DNA of 64,000 bases, taken from the NCBI RefSeq assembly GCF_900111315.1, contig NZ_FOGU01000005.1, forward strand, positions 1 through 64,000, read 5' to 3'. The position numbers were made by a program, and so were the translations under genes. Each line of letters begins with the position of its first letter. Positions within the stretch are counted from its first letter, which is position 1. The DNA comes from Tranquillimonas rosea (GTDB taxonomy: Bacteria; Pseudomonadota; Alphaproteobacteria; Rhodobacterales; Rhodobacteraceae). This document shows, in pieces, positions 49,958-56,991 of this stretch. The notes under the pieces were generated by a model that had not been told where the DNA came from, searched no databases, and was given only the letters and a program-made list of their open reading frames with translations.

Positions 49958-50554
49958 ATGTACACGCTGATCGGCATCCCCCAGAGCCGCGCGTTCCGAC
50001 CGCTCTGGATGCTTCATGAACTCGGACTCGAGTTCGAGTACCGCGCCGAGGCGCCGCAATCCGACCCGGTGCTGCGGCACAACCCGCTGGGCAAGGTGCC
50101 GGTGCTTCTGGTGGACGAGACGCCGCTGACCGATTCCACGGCGATCCTGATGTATCTCGCGGACCGCCACGACGCGTTCACCCGCCCCGCGGGGACGCTG
50201 GACCGGGCGCGGCAGGACGGCGTGACGCACTTCCTGCTGGACGAGCTCGACGCCGCGCTCTGGACCGCAGCGCGGCACAGCTTCATCCTGCCCGAGGAGC
50301 GCCGGGTGCCCGCGATCAAGGACAGCCTCAAGTGGGAGGTCGAGCGTGCGCTCACGCGGCTGTCGGAACGGCTCGGGGCGCATCCGTTCCTGATGGGGGA
50401 CGACATGACCGTTCCCGACATCATCGCCGGCCACTGCCTCGGCTGGGCCGAGGTCGCCGGGTTTCCCACCGGCGACGCCAACCTGTCGTCCTATCTCGAA
50501 CGGCTGCGCGACCGGCCGGCCTACCGCAAGGCGGCCGAAGCGGGCGAGGTCTAG
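49958..50554 (+). CDS. Glutathione S-transferase family protein
   Basis: A 198-residue cytosolic GST-fold protein. The N-terminal thioredoxin-like domain contains HNPLGKVPVLLVD and LTDSTAILMYLADRH (glutathione gamma-Glu contact Asp-Ser), and the C-terminal helical domain ends SSYLERLRDRPAYRKA. A substrate cannot be assigned. AAGGAG at 49946-49951 suits ATG 49958, six bases after the holA stop region; ATG 49952 is too close to it. It ends in a four-base overlap with the HAD gene stop. Confidence 0.9.
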   Translation: MYTLIGIPQSRAFRPLWMLHELGLEFEYRAEAPQSDPVLRHNPLGKVPVLLVDETPLTDSTAILMYLADRHDAFTRPAGTLDRARQDGVTHFLLDELDAALWTAARHSFILPEERRVPAIKDSLKWEVERALTRLSERLGAHPFLMGDDMTVPDIIAGHCLGWAEVAGFPTGDANLSSYLERLRDRPAYRKAAEAGEV

Positions 50555-51174
50555 GCCGCCGCTTCCGCGGGCGTCAGCAGGCCCTCGTCCACCAGCCGGT
50601 CGGCCCAGCCCTGCGGGCCCTCGAACAGGTGGGTCTGCCAGCCGCGGGTTTCGGCCATCGCGATGTTGTCGGCCTTGTCGTCGGTGAACAGAAGCCGCTC
50701 GGGGCGGATCTCGATCTCGGTCTCGAGCTGGCGATAGATGCCGGCATCGGGCTTGATGACGCCCATATGCCCCGAGATGAACCGCCGGTCGAACTCGGCC
50801 AGGAAGGGATACTGCGTCTCGGCATAGGCAAAGCTGCCGATTCCGAAATTGGTCAGGGCGTAGACGGGAACCCCCTTGGACCGCAGCGCTCGCAGGAGCG
50901 AGACGGAATAGGGAATCACCGGCTGCGCCAGTTCGATCCAGTTGTCGTGCCAGTCGCGGATTTCCCGGCGGAAATGGGGATACTGCTCGGCCGTGGCATA
51001 AATCGTGTCGCGGAAGTCGGCGCCGCGGTCGACCTCGTCGTTCATGCCGTGCAGGTCGACCTCGGCGAACATCTCGCGCCGCCGGTCCTCGCCGTAGACC
51101 CGGTCGTAATAGGTCTCTGGCTGCCATTCGATCAGCACGTTGCCGATATCGAAGATCACCGCATCCACCGCCAC
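50551..51174 (-). CDS. HAD-superfamily hydrolase (subfamily IA)
   Basis: A 207-residue phosphatase-like HAD protein: motif I FDIGNV (nucleophile Asp9, Gly at the +2 position as in YihX-type members), motif II YALTNFGIGSF, motif III Lys in KPDAGIYRQL and motif IV FTDDKADNI. Members dephosphorylate sugar phosphates or similar; the substrate is unknown. Convergent with the GST gene, overlapping its stop by four bases. The DUF188 gene lies 46 bp upstream. Confidence 0.9.
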   Translation of the reverse strand: MAVDAVIFDIGNVLIEWQPETYYDRVYGEDRRREMFAEVDLHGMNDEVDRGADFRDTIYATAEQYPHFRREIRDWHDNWIELAQPVIPYSVSLLRALRSKGVPVYALTNFGIGSFAYAETQYPFLAEFDRRFISGHMGVIKPDAGIYRQLETEIEIRPERLLFTDDKADNIAMAETRGWQTHLFEGPQGWADRLVDEGLLTPAEAAA

Positions 51175-51220
51175 GTCCGCTCTCCTTTACCTTGTCATCT
51201 CGGGACCGCCTGCCACCGGC

Positions 51221-51661
51221 TCATCCCAGCCGCAAGACCCGCTCGAGGGCCTCGGCGAAACGCGATCGGTCGGCCTTGCCGAAGGCCCGGCCGCCGCCGC
51301 CCGTCGCCAGCGGATCGGCCGCGCGCAGATCCGCCATCAGGTCGCGGGTCGCCAGGGCCGCTCCCACATTCGCCTCGGTCAGCCGCTCGCCTGTATGGGT
51401 CAGGACCTGCGCCCCCGCCTCGACGCACCGCGCCGCCAGCGGGATGTCGGCGGTGATCACCACGTCGCCGGCCGAGGCCTGCGCGGCGATCCACTTGTCG
51501 GCCTCGTCCGCGCCCGCGTCGACGAACACGACCTCGATCAGCGGATTGGCCGAGGGACGCAGCCCGCCGTTGCAGACGAAGGCCACACGCTCGCCGCGCC
51601 GCGTCGCGACCCGTTCAACCTCGGCCTTCACCGGGCAGGCATCGGCATCGACGTAGATCAC
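51221..51661 (-). CDS. YaiI/YqxD (DUF188) family protein
   Basis: A 146-residue PIN-like protein of the YaiI/YqxD family. It starts [18 protein letters not shown], the family's Asp cluster, then [26 protein letters not shown] and the C-terminal [13 protein letters not shown] nuclease-like activity is suspected from the fold but not shown. The start is GTG 51661, overlapping the fghA stop by four bases (GTGA), which sets it as the second gene of the fghA unit. Confidence 0.9.
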   Translation of the reverse strand: MIYVDADACPVKAEVERVATRRGERVAFVCNGGLRPSANPLIEVVFVDAGADEADKWIAAQASAGDVVITADIPLAARCVEAGAQVLTHTGERLTEANVGAALATRDLMADLRAADPLATGGGGRAFGKADRSRFAEALERVLRLG

Positions 51662-52491
51662 GCCAGCCCCATCGCCCCCGCGTGAAAGGCGACGTGCTCT
51701 TCCATGAAGGAGGCCACGAAGAAATAGCTGTGATCGTAACCGGGCTGCATCCGGAACGCGCCGTGCTGCCGCCGCGCCGCCATCGCCGCGGCCAGCGTCT
51801 CGGGCTTCAGGCGGTCGGCGAACTGATCCTTGGTGCCGGTGTCGCACAGGACCGGCCCGTCGAAGCCGCGCTCGGCCATCAGCAGCGAGGAATCGTGCGC
51901 GCTCCACGCCTCGCGGTCGTCGCCCAAGTAGGCGCCGAGCTGCTTGATGCCCCACTCGCTGTCGACGGGATTGCAGATCGGCGAGAAGGCCGAGACGCTG
52001 GAGAACCGGTCGGGATAGGTCATCGCCAGGGTCAGCGCCCCGTGGCCGCCCATGGAATGTCCCGTGATCGCCTGCATCTCGCGGTCCAGCGGGAAGGCGT
52101 CGAAGACGAGGTCGGGCAGCTCCTGCGCGATGTAGTCCCACATGCGATAATGCGGCGCCCAGGGCTTCTCGGTCGCGTTGACGTAGAAGCCTGCGCCCTT
52201 GCCCAGATCGAACGCCTCGTCGTCGGCCACGTCGTCGCCCCGCGGCGAGGTGTCGGGAAAGACCAGCGCCAGGCCATGCTCGGCCGCCCAGCCCTGGGCG
52301 CCGGCCTTGGTCATCGCGTTCTCGTGCGTGCAGGTCAGGCCCGACAGGTACCACAGCACCGGCACCGGCCCGTAGGCGGCCGCCGGCGGCAGGTAGAGGC
52401 CGAACGTCATCTCGCACGCGCAGACCGAGGACTGGTGCGCGTACACCCCCTGGGTGCCGCCGAAACTGGCGGTCTCGGAAACTGTCTTCAC
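51658..52491 (-). CDS. fghA: S-formylglutathione hydrolase
   Basis: Hydrolyses S-formylglutathione to formate and glutathione, the second step of glutathione-dependent formaldehyde detoxification. The 277-residue alpha/beta hydrolase of the esterase D type has the [15 protein letters not shown] oxyanion region, the [10 protein letters not shown] nucleophile elbow (Ser146), GTKDQFAD and the GYDHSYFF His. Its partner dehydrogenase is encoded at 54859-55971, 2.4 kb away on the same strand, with other genes between. Confidence 0.96.
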   Translation of the reverse strand: MKTVSETASFGGTQGVYAHQSSVCACEMTFGLYLPPAAAYGPVPVLWYLSGLTCTHENAMTKAGAQGWAAEHGLALVFPDTSPRGDDVADDEAFDLGKGAGFYVNATEKPWAPHYRMWDYIAQELPDLVFDAFPLDREMQAITGHSMGGHGALTLAMTYPDRFSSVSAFSPICNPVDSEWGIKQLGAYLGDDREAWSAHDSSLLMAERGFDGPVLCDTGTKDQFADRLKPETLAAAMAARRQHGAFRMQPGYDHSYFFVASFMEEHVAFHAGAMGLA

Positions 52492-52584
52492 GGTGCCATC
52501 CCTTCTGCATGCCTGTGTCGTCCAGAGGGCTAGCGCGGCACCGGGGCCGCGGCAAGCGCCGTCCCACCGGCCGCGGAAGCCATG

Positions 52585-52633
52585 TGAACCGATCAGTTCA
52601 GTTATGCCTTGCGAAACTGAACTGAACTGTTCA
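52585..52633. promoter_or_regulatory. 19-bp inverted repeat upstream of the peptide/TetR genes
   Basis: TGAAC.G.TCAGTTCAGTT (52585-52603) is repeated inverted at 52615-52633 with 17 of 19 positions matching, around an 11-base spacer; the inner arms CAGTTCAGTT/AACTGAACTG match perfectly. A TTGCGA...17 bases...CATATC promoter candidate overlaps the right arm. The position 31 bases before the small-protein start and the symmetry fit an operator, probably for the adjacent TetR. Confidence 0.7.
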
Positions 52634-52663
52634 TATCAGTGCGACAACAAACCGGAGACAGCC

Positions 52664-52831
52664 ATGAAACGCCTTGCTCTCGCCACCCTTCTGTCCCTGA
52701 CCGCCGGCGCCGCCGCGGCCGGACCCGTCGTCGACCTGCCCCGGCTCGACTTTCCCGACACGCAGACCCAGCCGGTCACCCGCGACGCCACGACGGCGAC
52801 GCAAGGAGCGGGTTGCGCGGAGGGCCGCTGA
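52664..52831 (+). CDS. Small secreted peptide of unknown function
   Basis: A 55-residue protein with a textbook signal peptide (MKRLALATLLSLTAGAAAA, cleavage near 19), leaving about 36 mature residues rich in Asp, Thr and Pro with one Cys near the end. GGAGA precedes the ATG. It lies between an inverted-repeat operator and the TetR gene, 77 bases upstream of the latter. I know no homologue; the codon pattern, ribosome binding site and signal peptide support a real gene. Confidence 0.65.
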   Translation: MKRLALATLLSLTAGAAAAGPVVDLPRLDFPDTQTQPVTRDATTATQGAGCAEGR

Positions 52832-52907
52832 TCCCCATTCTTCCTGACACGACCCGGCGTCCGCCGCCGCCCCTGCGGCCCGCGCGCCGGGGACAGGAGA
52901 GAAGTGG

Positions 52908-53522
52908 ATGAACGCACTCGACGGGATCCGGCGCGGCCGCAAATTCGATCAGGTTCTCGAAGGCGCGCGCGAGGTCTTTCTCAACGACGGCTTCGAAGGC
53001 GCCAGCGTCGACGACATCGCCAAGGCGGCCTGCGTGTCGAAGGCGACGCTCTACAGCTATTTCCCCGACAAGCGCCTGCTGTTCACCGAGGTGGCCAAGT
53101 GCGAATGCCGCCGCCAGGCCGAGGAGGCGGTGACGCGGATCGACATGAGCCGCCCGCCCCGCGACGTGTTGGCCGAGGCCGGGCGCCACATGATCCGGTT
53201 CTACCTGTCGGATTTCGGACAGCGCGTGTTCCGCATCTGCGTCGCGGAATCGGACCGGTTTCCCGATCTGGGGGAAAGCTTCTACGACAGCGGGCCGCGG
53301 CTGGTCGAAAAGCGGCTGACCGACTACTTCCAGCTCGCCATGTCGCGCGGGGAACTGGCGATCGACGACCTGCCGCTGGCCGCGCACCAGTTCGCCGAGC
53401 TGTGCAAGGTGGAGCTGTTCCCGCGCATCGTCTTCGGCGTGCAGGCGACCTTCACCACCGACGAGATCGAGCGCGTCCTGACCGGCGCCGTGGACATGTT
53501 CCTGGCCCGCTACGGCGCCTGA
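52908..53522 (+). CDS. TetR/AcrR family transcriptional regulator
   Basis: A 204-residue TetR repressor. The N-terminal helix-turn-helix is GFEGASVDDIAKAACVSKATLYSYFPDK (written in pieces: GASVDDIAKAA and VSKATLYSYF), followed by a C-terminal ligand-binding domain (TetR_C type, residues about 75-204). GGAG precedes the ATG. It is downstream of the small peptide gene and both are preceded by a 19-bp inverted repeat; autoregulation is the simplest reading. The ligand and other targets are unknown. Confidence 0.92.
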   Translation: MNALDGIRRGRKFDQVLEGAREVFLNDGFEGASVDDIAKAACVSKATLYSYFPDKRLLFTEVAKCECRRQAEEAVTRIDMSRPPRDVLAEAGRHMIRFYLSDFGQRVFRICVAESDRFPDLGESFYDSGPRLVEKRLTDYFQLAMSRGELAIDDLPLAAHQFAELCKVELFPRIVFGVQATFTTDEIERVLTGAVDMFLARYGA

Positions 53523-53535
53523 CGCCGGGCCCGCG

Positions 53536-54252
53536 TCAGTCGACGCGGCGCACGAACAGCTGGTTGCCGATGCGCTTGGTCTCGAACCGCTTCAGATCCT
53601 GCACGAGGTCGCTGAGTTTGCGCTTGCCGTAGGTCCGCGTGTCGAAGTCCGGCGTGTCGGCGACGATGTACTGGCCGAGCGGGCCCAGCGCGTACCATTC
53701 GTCGTCCTGCTCGATCTTGTCCATCGCCCGCAGGATCAGCGGCACCGCGTCCATCGGATCGCGCTTGCCGCCCGACCCCTCGTCCTTGGTCTTGGGCGAG
53801 CTCTCGGGCTCGTCGACGATGTTCTCGATCAGCACGAAACGGTTGCAGACATTGCGCAGGCTCTCGGGCGCCTTGCGCTCGCCGATGCCGATGACGTCGA
53901 GGCCCTGCTCGCGGATGCGGTTGGCGAGCGCGGTGAAGTCGCTGTCCGAAGACACCAGCACGAAGCCGTCGAACCGGCCGGTGTGCAGGATGTCCATCGC
54001 GTCGATCACGAGGCCGATGTCGCTGGCGTTCTTGCCCTTGGTGTTGGCCGTCTCCTGGTGCGCCACGAGGCCCAGCTCGCGCACCGTCTCTGTCCAGCCC
54101 CGGAGCTGGCCCGAGGACCAGTCGCCGTAGACGCGCCGCAGGGCCGGCTCGCCGAAGGTGGTGATCTCGGTCAGGATCGCGGCGGCGTAGCGCACGGGGA
54201 TGTTGTCGGCGTCGATGAGGACGGCGTAGAGCGGTCGGGAGCGGTCGGGCAT
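53536..54252 (-). CDS. NYN domain protein with C-terminal LOTUS/OST-HTH domain
   Basis: A 238-residue predicted RNA-binding nuclease. The NYN domain has Asp14 in YAVLIDADNIP, the KGKNASDIGLVIDAMDIL helix and VLVSSDSDFTALANRIR, giving the acidic metal site. After a charged linker (about 150-165) a LOTUS/OST-HTH domain follows (DAVPLILRAMDKI... and GKRKLSDLVQDLKRFETKRIG). Such proteins are widespread and their RNA targets are unknown. It is convergent with the TetR gene, 13 bases away. Confidence 0.9.
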   Translation of the reverse strand: MPDRSRPLYAVLIDADNIPVRYAAAILTEITTFGEPALRRVYGDWSSGQLRGWTETVRELGLVAHQETANTKGKNASDIGLVIDAMDILHTGRFDGFVLVSSDSDFTALANRIREQGLDVIGIGERKAPESLRNVCNRFVLIENIVDEPESSPKTKDEGSGGKRDPMDAVPLILRAMDKIEQDDEWYALGPLGQYIVADTPDFDTRTYGKRKLSDLVQDLKRFETKRIGNQLFVRRVD

Positions 54253-54277
54253 CGTGACGGGCCTTGTCTCTGGCGGA

Positions 54278-54335
54278 GGACCCCGGGGGCTGTCTGCCCC
54301 CGGACCCCCGAGGATATTTCCGGGCAGAAGAAGTT
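54278..54335 (-). repeat. REP-like intergenic element, copy C
   Basis: On the minus strand CTTCTTCTGCCCGGAAATAT then CCTCGGGGG, followed by the GGGGGC-AGACA-GCCCCCGG type inverted repeat. It shares the TTCTTCTGCC and GAAA-ATCC blocks with copies A and B but lacks the distal GCGCC repeats. It follows the GNAT stop (54377) in sense orientation and precedes the NYN/LOTUS gene. Confidence 0.65.
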
Positions 54336-54376
54336 GCCGCGATGGTTAGCAGGCCGGAGCCCGGCGCGACAGGGGC

Positions 54377-54862
54377 TCAGAGGTGGCGATACATCACCAG
54401 GGCGTCGACCGTGCCTTCGACGGGGTGGCGGAACGCGCCCGGCAGGCGGCCCACCGTCTCGAACCCGTGGTCCTGCCAGATCGCGATCGCGCGGGTGTTG
54501 GTGGCGACGACGCAGTTGAATTGCATCGCCGCGAAGCCCTGCCGCCGCGCCTCGTCGAGCGCGTGGGCCAGCATCGCGCGGGCGACGCCGCGACCCCGCG
54601 CCGCCGGGGCGGTGACGAAACCGGCGTTGCAGACATGGTCGCCGTTCCCCGCCTGGTTCGCCTTGAGGTAATAGGTGCCGAGGGGCGTCTCGTCGGCGGC
54701 GACGAAGACGCTGTGGGCGGGCGACAGCCAGTGGGCCATCGCCGCCTCCTCGGACCAGTCCGTGGGATAGGCGTAGGTCTCGCCGGCGCGGATCACCGGT
54801 TCGAGCATGGCCCAGAGCGCGGGACGGTCCGCCGCGATGGCGGGGCGGACCGTGAGGGTCAA
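54377..54862 (-). CDS. GNAT family N-acetyltransferase
   Basis: A 161-residue acetyltransferase: [21 protein letters not shown] at the N-terminus, [20 protein letters not shown] as motif A (acetyl-CoA pyrophosphate loop), then [25 protein letters not shown]. The spacing N..A..WQ.HGF is like phosphinothricin/amino-acid acetyltransferases. The substrate is not known. It overlaps the dehydrogenase stop by four bases, so it is the distal gene of the frmA unit. Confidence 0.9.
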   Translation of the reverse strand: MTLTVRPAIAADRPALWAMLEPVIRAGETYAYPTDWSEEAAMAHWLSPAHSVFVAADETPLGTYYLKANQAGNGDHVCNAGFVTAPAARGRGVARAMLAHALDEARRQGFAAMQFNCVVATNTRAIAIWQDHGFETVGRLPGAFRHPVEGTVDALVMYRHL

Positions 54863-55971
54863 TAGGTCACCACCGAGCGGATCGACTTGCCCTCGTGCAT
54901 CAGGTCGAAGCCGTGGTTGATGTCGTCGAGGCCCATCGTGTGGGTGATCATCGGATCGATCTCGATCTTGCCCTCCATGTACCAGTCGACGATCTTCGGC
55001 ACGTCGGTCCGGCCGCGCGCGCCGCCGAAGGCGGTGCCCTTCCAGACCCGGCCCGTCACCAGCTGGAACGGGCGCGTCGAGATCTCGGCCCCGGCGGGCG
55101 CCACGCCGATGATGATCGACTCGCCCCAGCCCTTGTGGGCGGATTCGAGCGCCTGGCGCATGACGTTGACGTTGCCGGTGGCGTCGAAGGTGTAGTCGCC
55201 GCCGCCGCCGGTATAGTCGACGAGATAGGGCGCGAGCGGGCCGTCGACGTCGTTGGGGTTCACGAAGTCGGTCATGCCGAACTTCTCGGCCAGGACCTTC
55301 TTCTCGGGGTTCAGGTCCACGCCGACGATGCGGTCGGCGCCCGCAAGCCGGAGACCCTGGATCACGTTGAGGCCGATACCGCCGAGGCCGAAGACGATCG
55401 CGGTGGCGCCGATCTCGACCTTGGCGGTGTTGATCACCGCGCCGACGCCGGTGGTGACGCCGCAGCCGATGTAGCAGACCTTGTCGAACGGCGCGTCCTC
55501 ACGGATCTTGGCCAGCGAGATCTCGGGCAGGACGGTGTGGTTCGCGAAGGTCGAGCACCCCATGTAGTGGTGCAGCTTGGTGCCGTCCGGCATCGAGAAA
55601 CGCGAGGTGCCGTCGGGCATCACGCCCTGTCCCTGGGTCGAGCGCACCGCCTGGCAGAGGTTGGTCTTGGGGTTGAGGCAGTATTCGCACTCGCGGCATT
55701 CGGCGGTATAGAGCGGGATCACGTGGTCACCGGGCTTCAGCGACCTGACTCCGGGGCCCACCTCGACGACGACGCCCGCACCCTCGTGCCCCAGGATCGA
55801 GGGGAACAGGCCCTCGGGGTCCCCGCCGGAGCGGGTGAACTCGTCCGTGTGGCAGATGCCGGTCGCCTTGATCTCGACCAGGACCTCGCCCTCCTTCGGT
55901 CCCTCAAGCTCCACATCCATGATCTCGAGGGGCTTTCCCGCTTCGAGGGCGACGGCGGCACGTGTTCTCAT
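54859..55971 (-). CDS. frmA: S-(hydroxymethyl)glutathione dehydrogenase (class III alcohol dehydrogenase)
   Basis: Oxidises S-hydroxymethylglutathione, the spontaneous formaldehyde adduct, to S-formylglutathione, the substrate of fghA. The 370 residues have catalytic Zn ligands Cys40 (GICHTDEF), His62 (GHEGAGVV) and Cys170 (YIGCGVTTG), structural Zn Cys92/95/98/106 (CRECEYC...C) and a [12 protein letters not shown] motif. AAGGAG precedes ATG 55971; the extra 12 codons upstream are not homologous. Class III ADH also reduces S-nitrosoglutathione. Confidence 0.97.
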   Translation of the reverse strand: MRTRAAVALEAGKPLEIMDVELEGPKEGEVLVEIKATGICHTDEFTRSGGDPEGLFPSILGHEGAGVVVEVGPGVRSLKPGDHVIPLYTAECRECEYCLNPKTNLCQAVRSTQGQGVMPDGTSRFSMPDGTKLHHYMGCSTFANHTVLPEISLAKIREDAPFDKVCYIGCGVTTGVGAVINTAKVEIGATAIVFGLGGIGLNVIQGLRLAGADRIVGVDLNPEKKVLAEKFGMTDFVNPNDVDGPLAPYLVDYTGGGGDYTFDATGNVNVMRQALESAHKGWGESIIIGVAPAGAEISTRPFQLVTGRVWKGTAFGGARGRTDVPKIVDWYMEGKIEIDPMITHTMGLDDINHGFDLMHEGKSIRSVVTY

Positions 55972-56026
55972 GGGGGGCTCCTTCATGCGAGTGTCGGCCG
56001 AAACCATTTCCTGAAAGGAGACCCGA

Positions 56027-56293
56027 ATGCAACCGAAGACGATCCTCTGCGCGGCGCTTCTGGGGCTGTCCGCCTGCGCGCCGCCGATGACCGGGGACGC
56101 GCCGGTCGAGACCTGCCGGGAGGGCGCCTATGACGGGCTGGTCGGCCGGCCGCTGGCGGCGGTCACACTGCCGCAATCGCTGGACACGCGGGTGATCCGG
56201 CCGAACGAGATGGTGACGCAGGATTACCGTCCCGACCGGCTGAACCTGGAGCTGGACGGCGAGGGCACGATCATCCGCGCCTATTGCGGCTGA
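56027..56293 (+). CDS. I78-type peptidase inhibitor lipoprotein
   Basis: An 88-residue predicted lipoprotein with Cys17 (LGLSAC), then the I78 inhibitor pattern: [48 protein letters not shown] and IIRAYCG. I78 inhibitors block secreted proteases; whether this one does is untested. GGAGAC precedes the ATG. It is 55 bp from the divergent frmA start and overlaps the convergent ohrR-like stop by 13 bases. Confidence 0.82.
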   Translation: MQPKTILCAALLGLSACAPPMTGDAPVETCREGAYDGLVGRPLAAVTLPQSLDTRVIRPNEMVTQDYRPDRLNLELDGEGTIIRAYCG

Positions 56294-56775
56294 TCGCGTT
56301 CGTAGTTGGTGGAGAGGCCCGCCGGGCCCTCCGCCGCGTTCATCCGGGACAGCAGCGCCTTGAGCTCGTCGCGCAGGGCCGACAGCGCCTCGGGCTGCAG
56401 GCCGGTCTCGCAGACCACCTGCGCCTGCGCGGCGGCGGCGTCGGCTTCCAGCCGGCGGCCCTCGTCCGTCAGGCGGACCAGGGTGCGGCGGCGGTCGCCG
56501 TCGTCGCGGCGGCGCGAAACGAAGCCGGCCCCCTCGAGCCGGTCGATCATCGGCACCAGTGCGTTGTGCGGCAGCGACAGGCGGGCCGCGATGGCGCCGA
56601 CCGGGCTTTCGCCGTCCTGCCAGAGCACGAGCATCACCAGGTATTGCGGATATGTCAGCCCCAGCCGCTGCAGCAGCGGGCGGTAGGCGCGCGTCACGGC
56701 ATTCGTCGCCGCGTAGAGGGCGAAGCAGAGCTGGTCGTCGAGACGGAGGGCGGGACTGTCGTGCTGCATGCTCAT
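56281..56775 (-). CDS. ohrR: MarR family regulator, OhrR-like
   Basis: A 164-residue MarR protein with the OhrR signature LDDQLCFALYAATNAVTRAYRPLL, including the redox-sensing Cys17, and the winged-helix segment YPQYLVMLVLW..IAARLSLPHNALVPMIDRLE. OhrR represses the organic hydroperoxide resistance gene ohr when reduced. No ohr gene is in the window. An alternative start is 56769. The 216-bp region to imuB must hold both promoters. Confidence 0.87.
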   Translation of the reverse strand: MSMQHDSPALRLDDQLCFALYAATNAVTRAYRPLLQRLGLTYPQYLVMLVLWQDGESPVGAIAARLSLPHNALVPMIDRLEGAGFVSRRRDDGDRRRTLVRLTDEGRRLEADAAAAQAQVVCETGLQPEALSALRDELKALLSRMNAAEGPAGLSTNYERDQPQ

Positions 56776-56958
56776 GTCGGGTTCGAGTGATCCATCAATC
56801 GGGGCGGAGATTCCAGCCGTCTTCGCAGCGCCGTCTTTTCGGCCGCCTGTCCCATAAGATAGCTCCCCGCGGCGCCGCGTCACGTCCCGGCACGGGTCCG
56901 TCGGCCCGCGGGACAGCGGACGGTGGACTCGACTCCGGGCCGGGGGGCCGCTAGATCG

Positions 56959-56973
56959 GAACATAACAGGAAC
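56959..56973. promoter_or_regulatory. LexA box upstream of imuB
   Basis: GAAC-ATAACAG-GAAC, a direct repeat with 7-base spacing, equals GTTC-N7-GTTC on the other strand, the LexA box of Rhodobacter and other alphaproteobacteria. It ends 18 bases before the imuB ATG, close enough to cover the promoter. It argues that imuB belongs to the SOS regulon here. Confidence 0.8.
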
Positions 56974-56991
56974 ATTTGCTGCCGCACCGAA

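Noticed and set aside
56776-56991. A remnant of imuA upstream of imuB
   Set aside because: The 216 bp hold no ImuA/RecA-like motifs or a decayed frame that I can detect.
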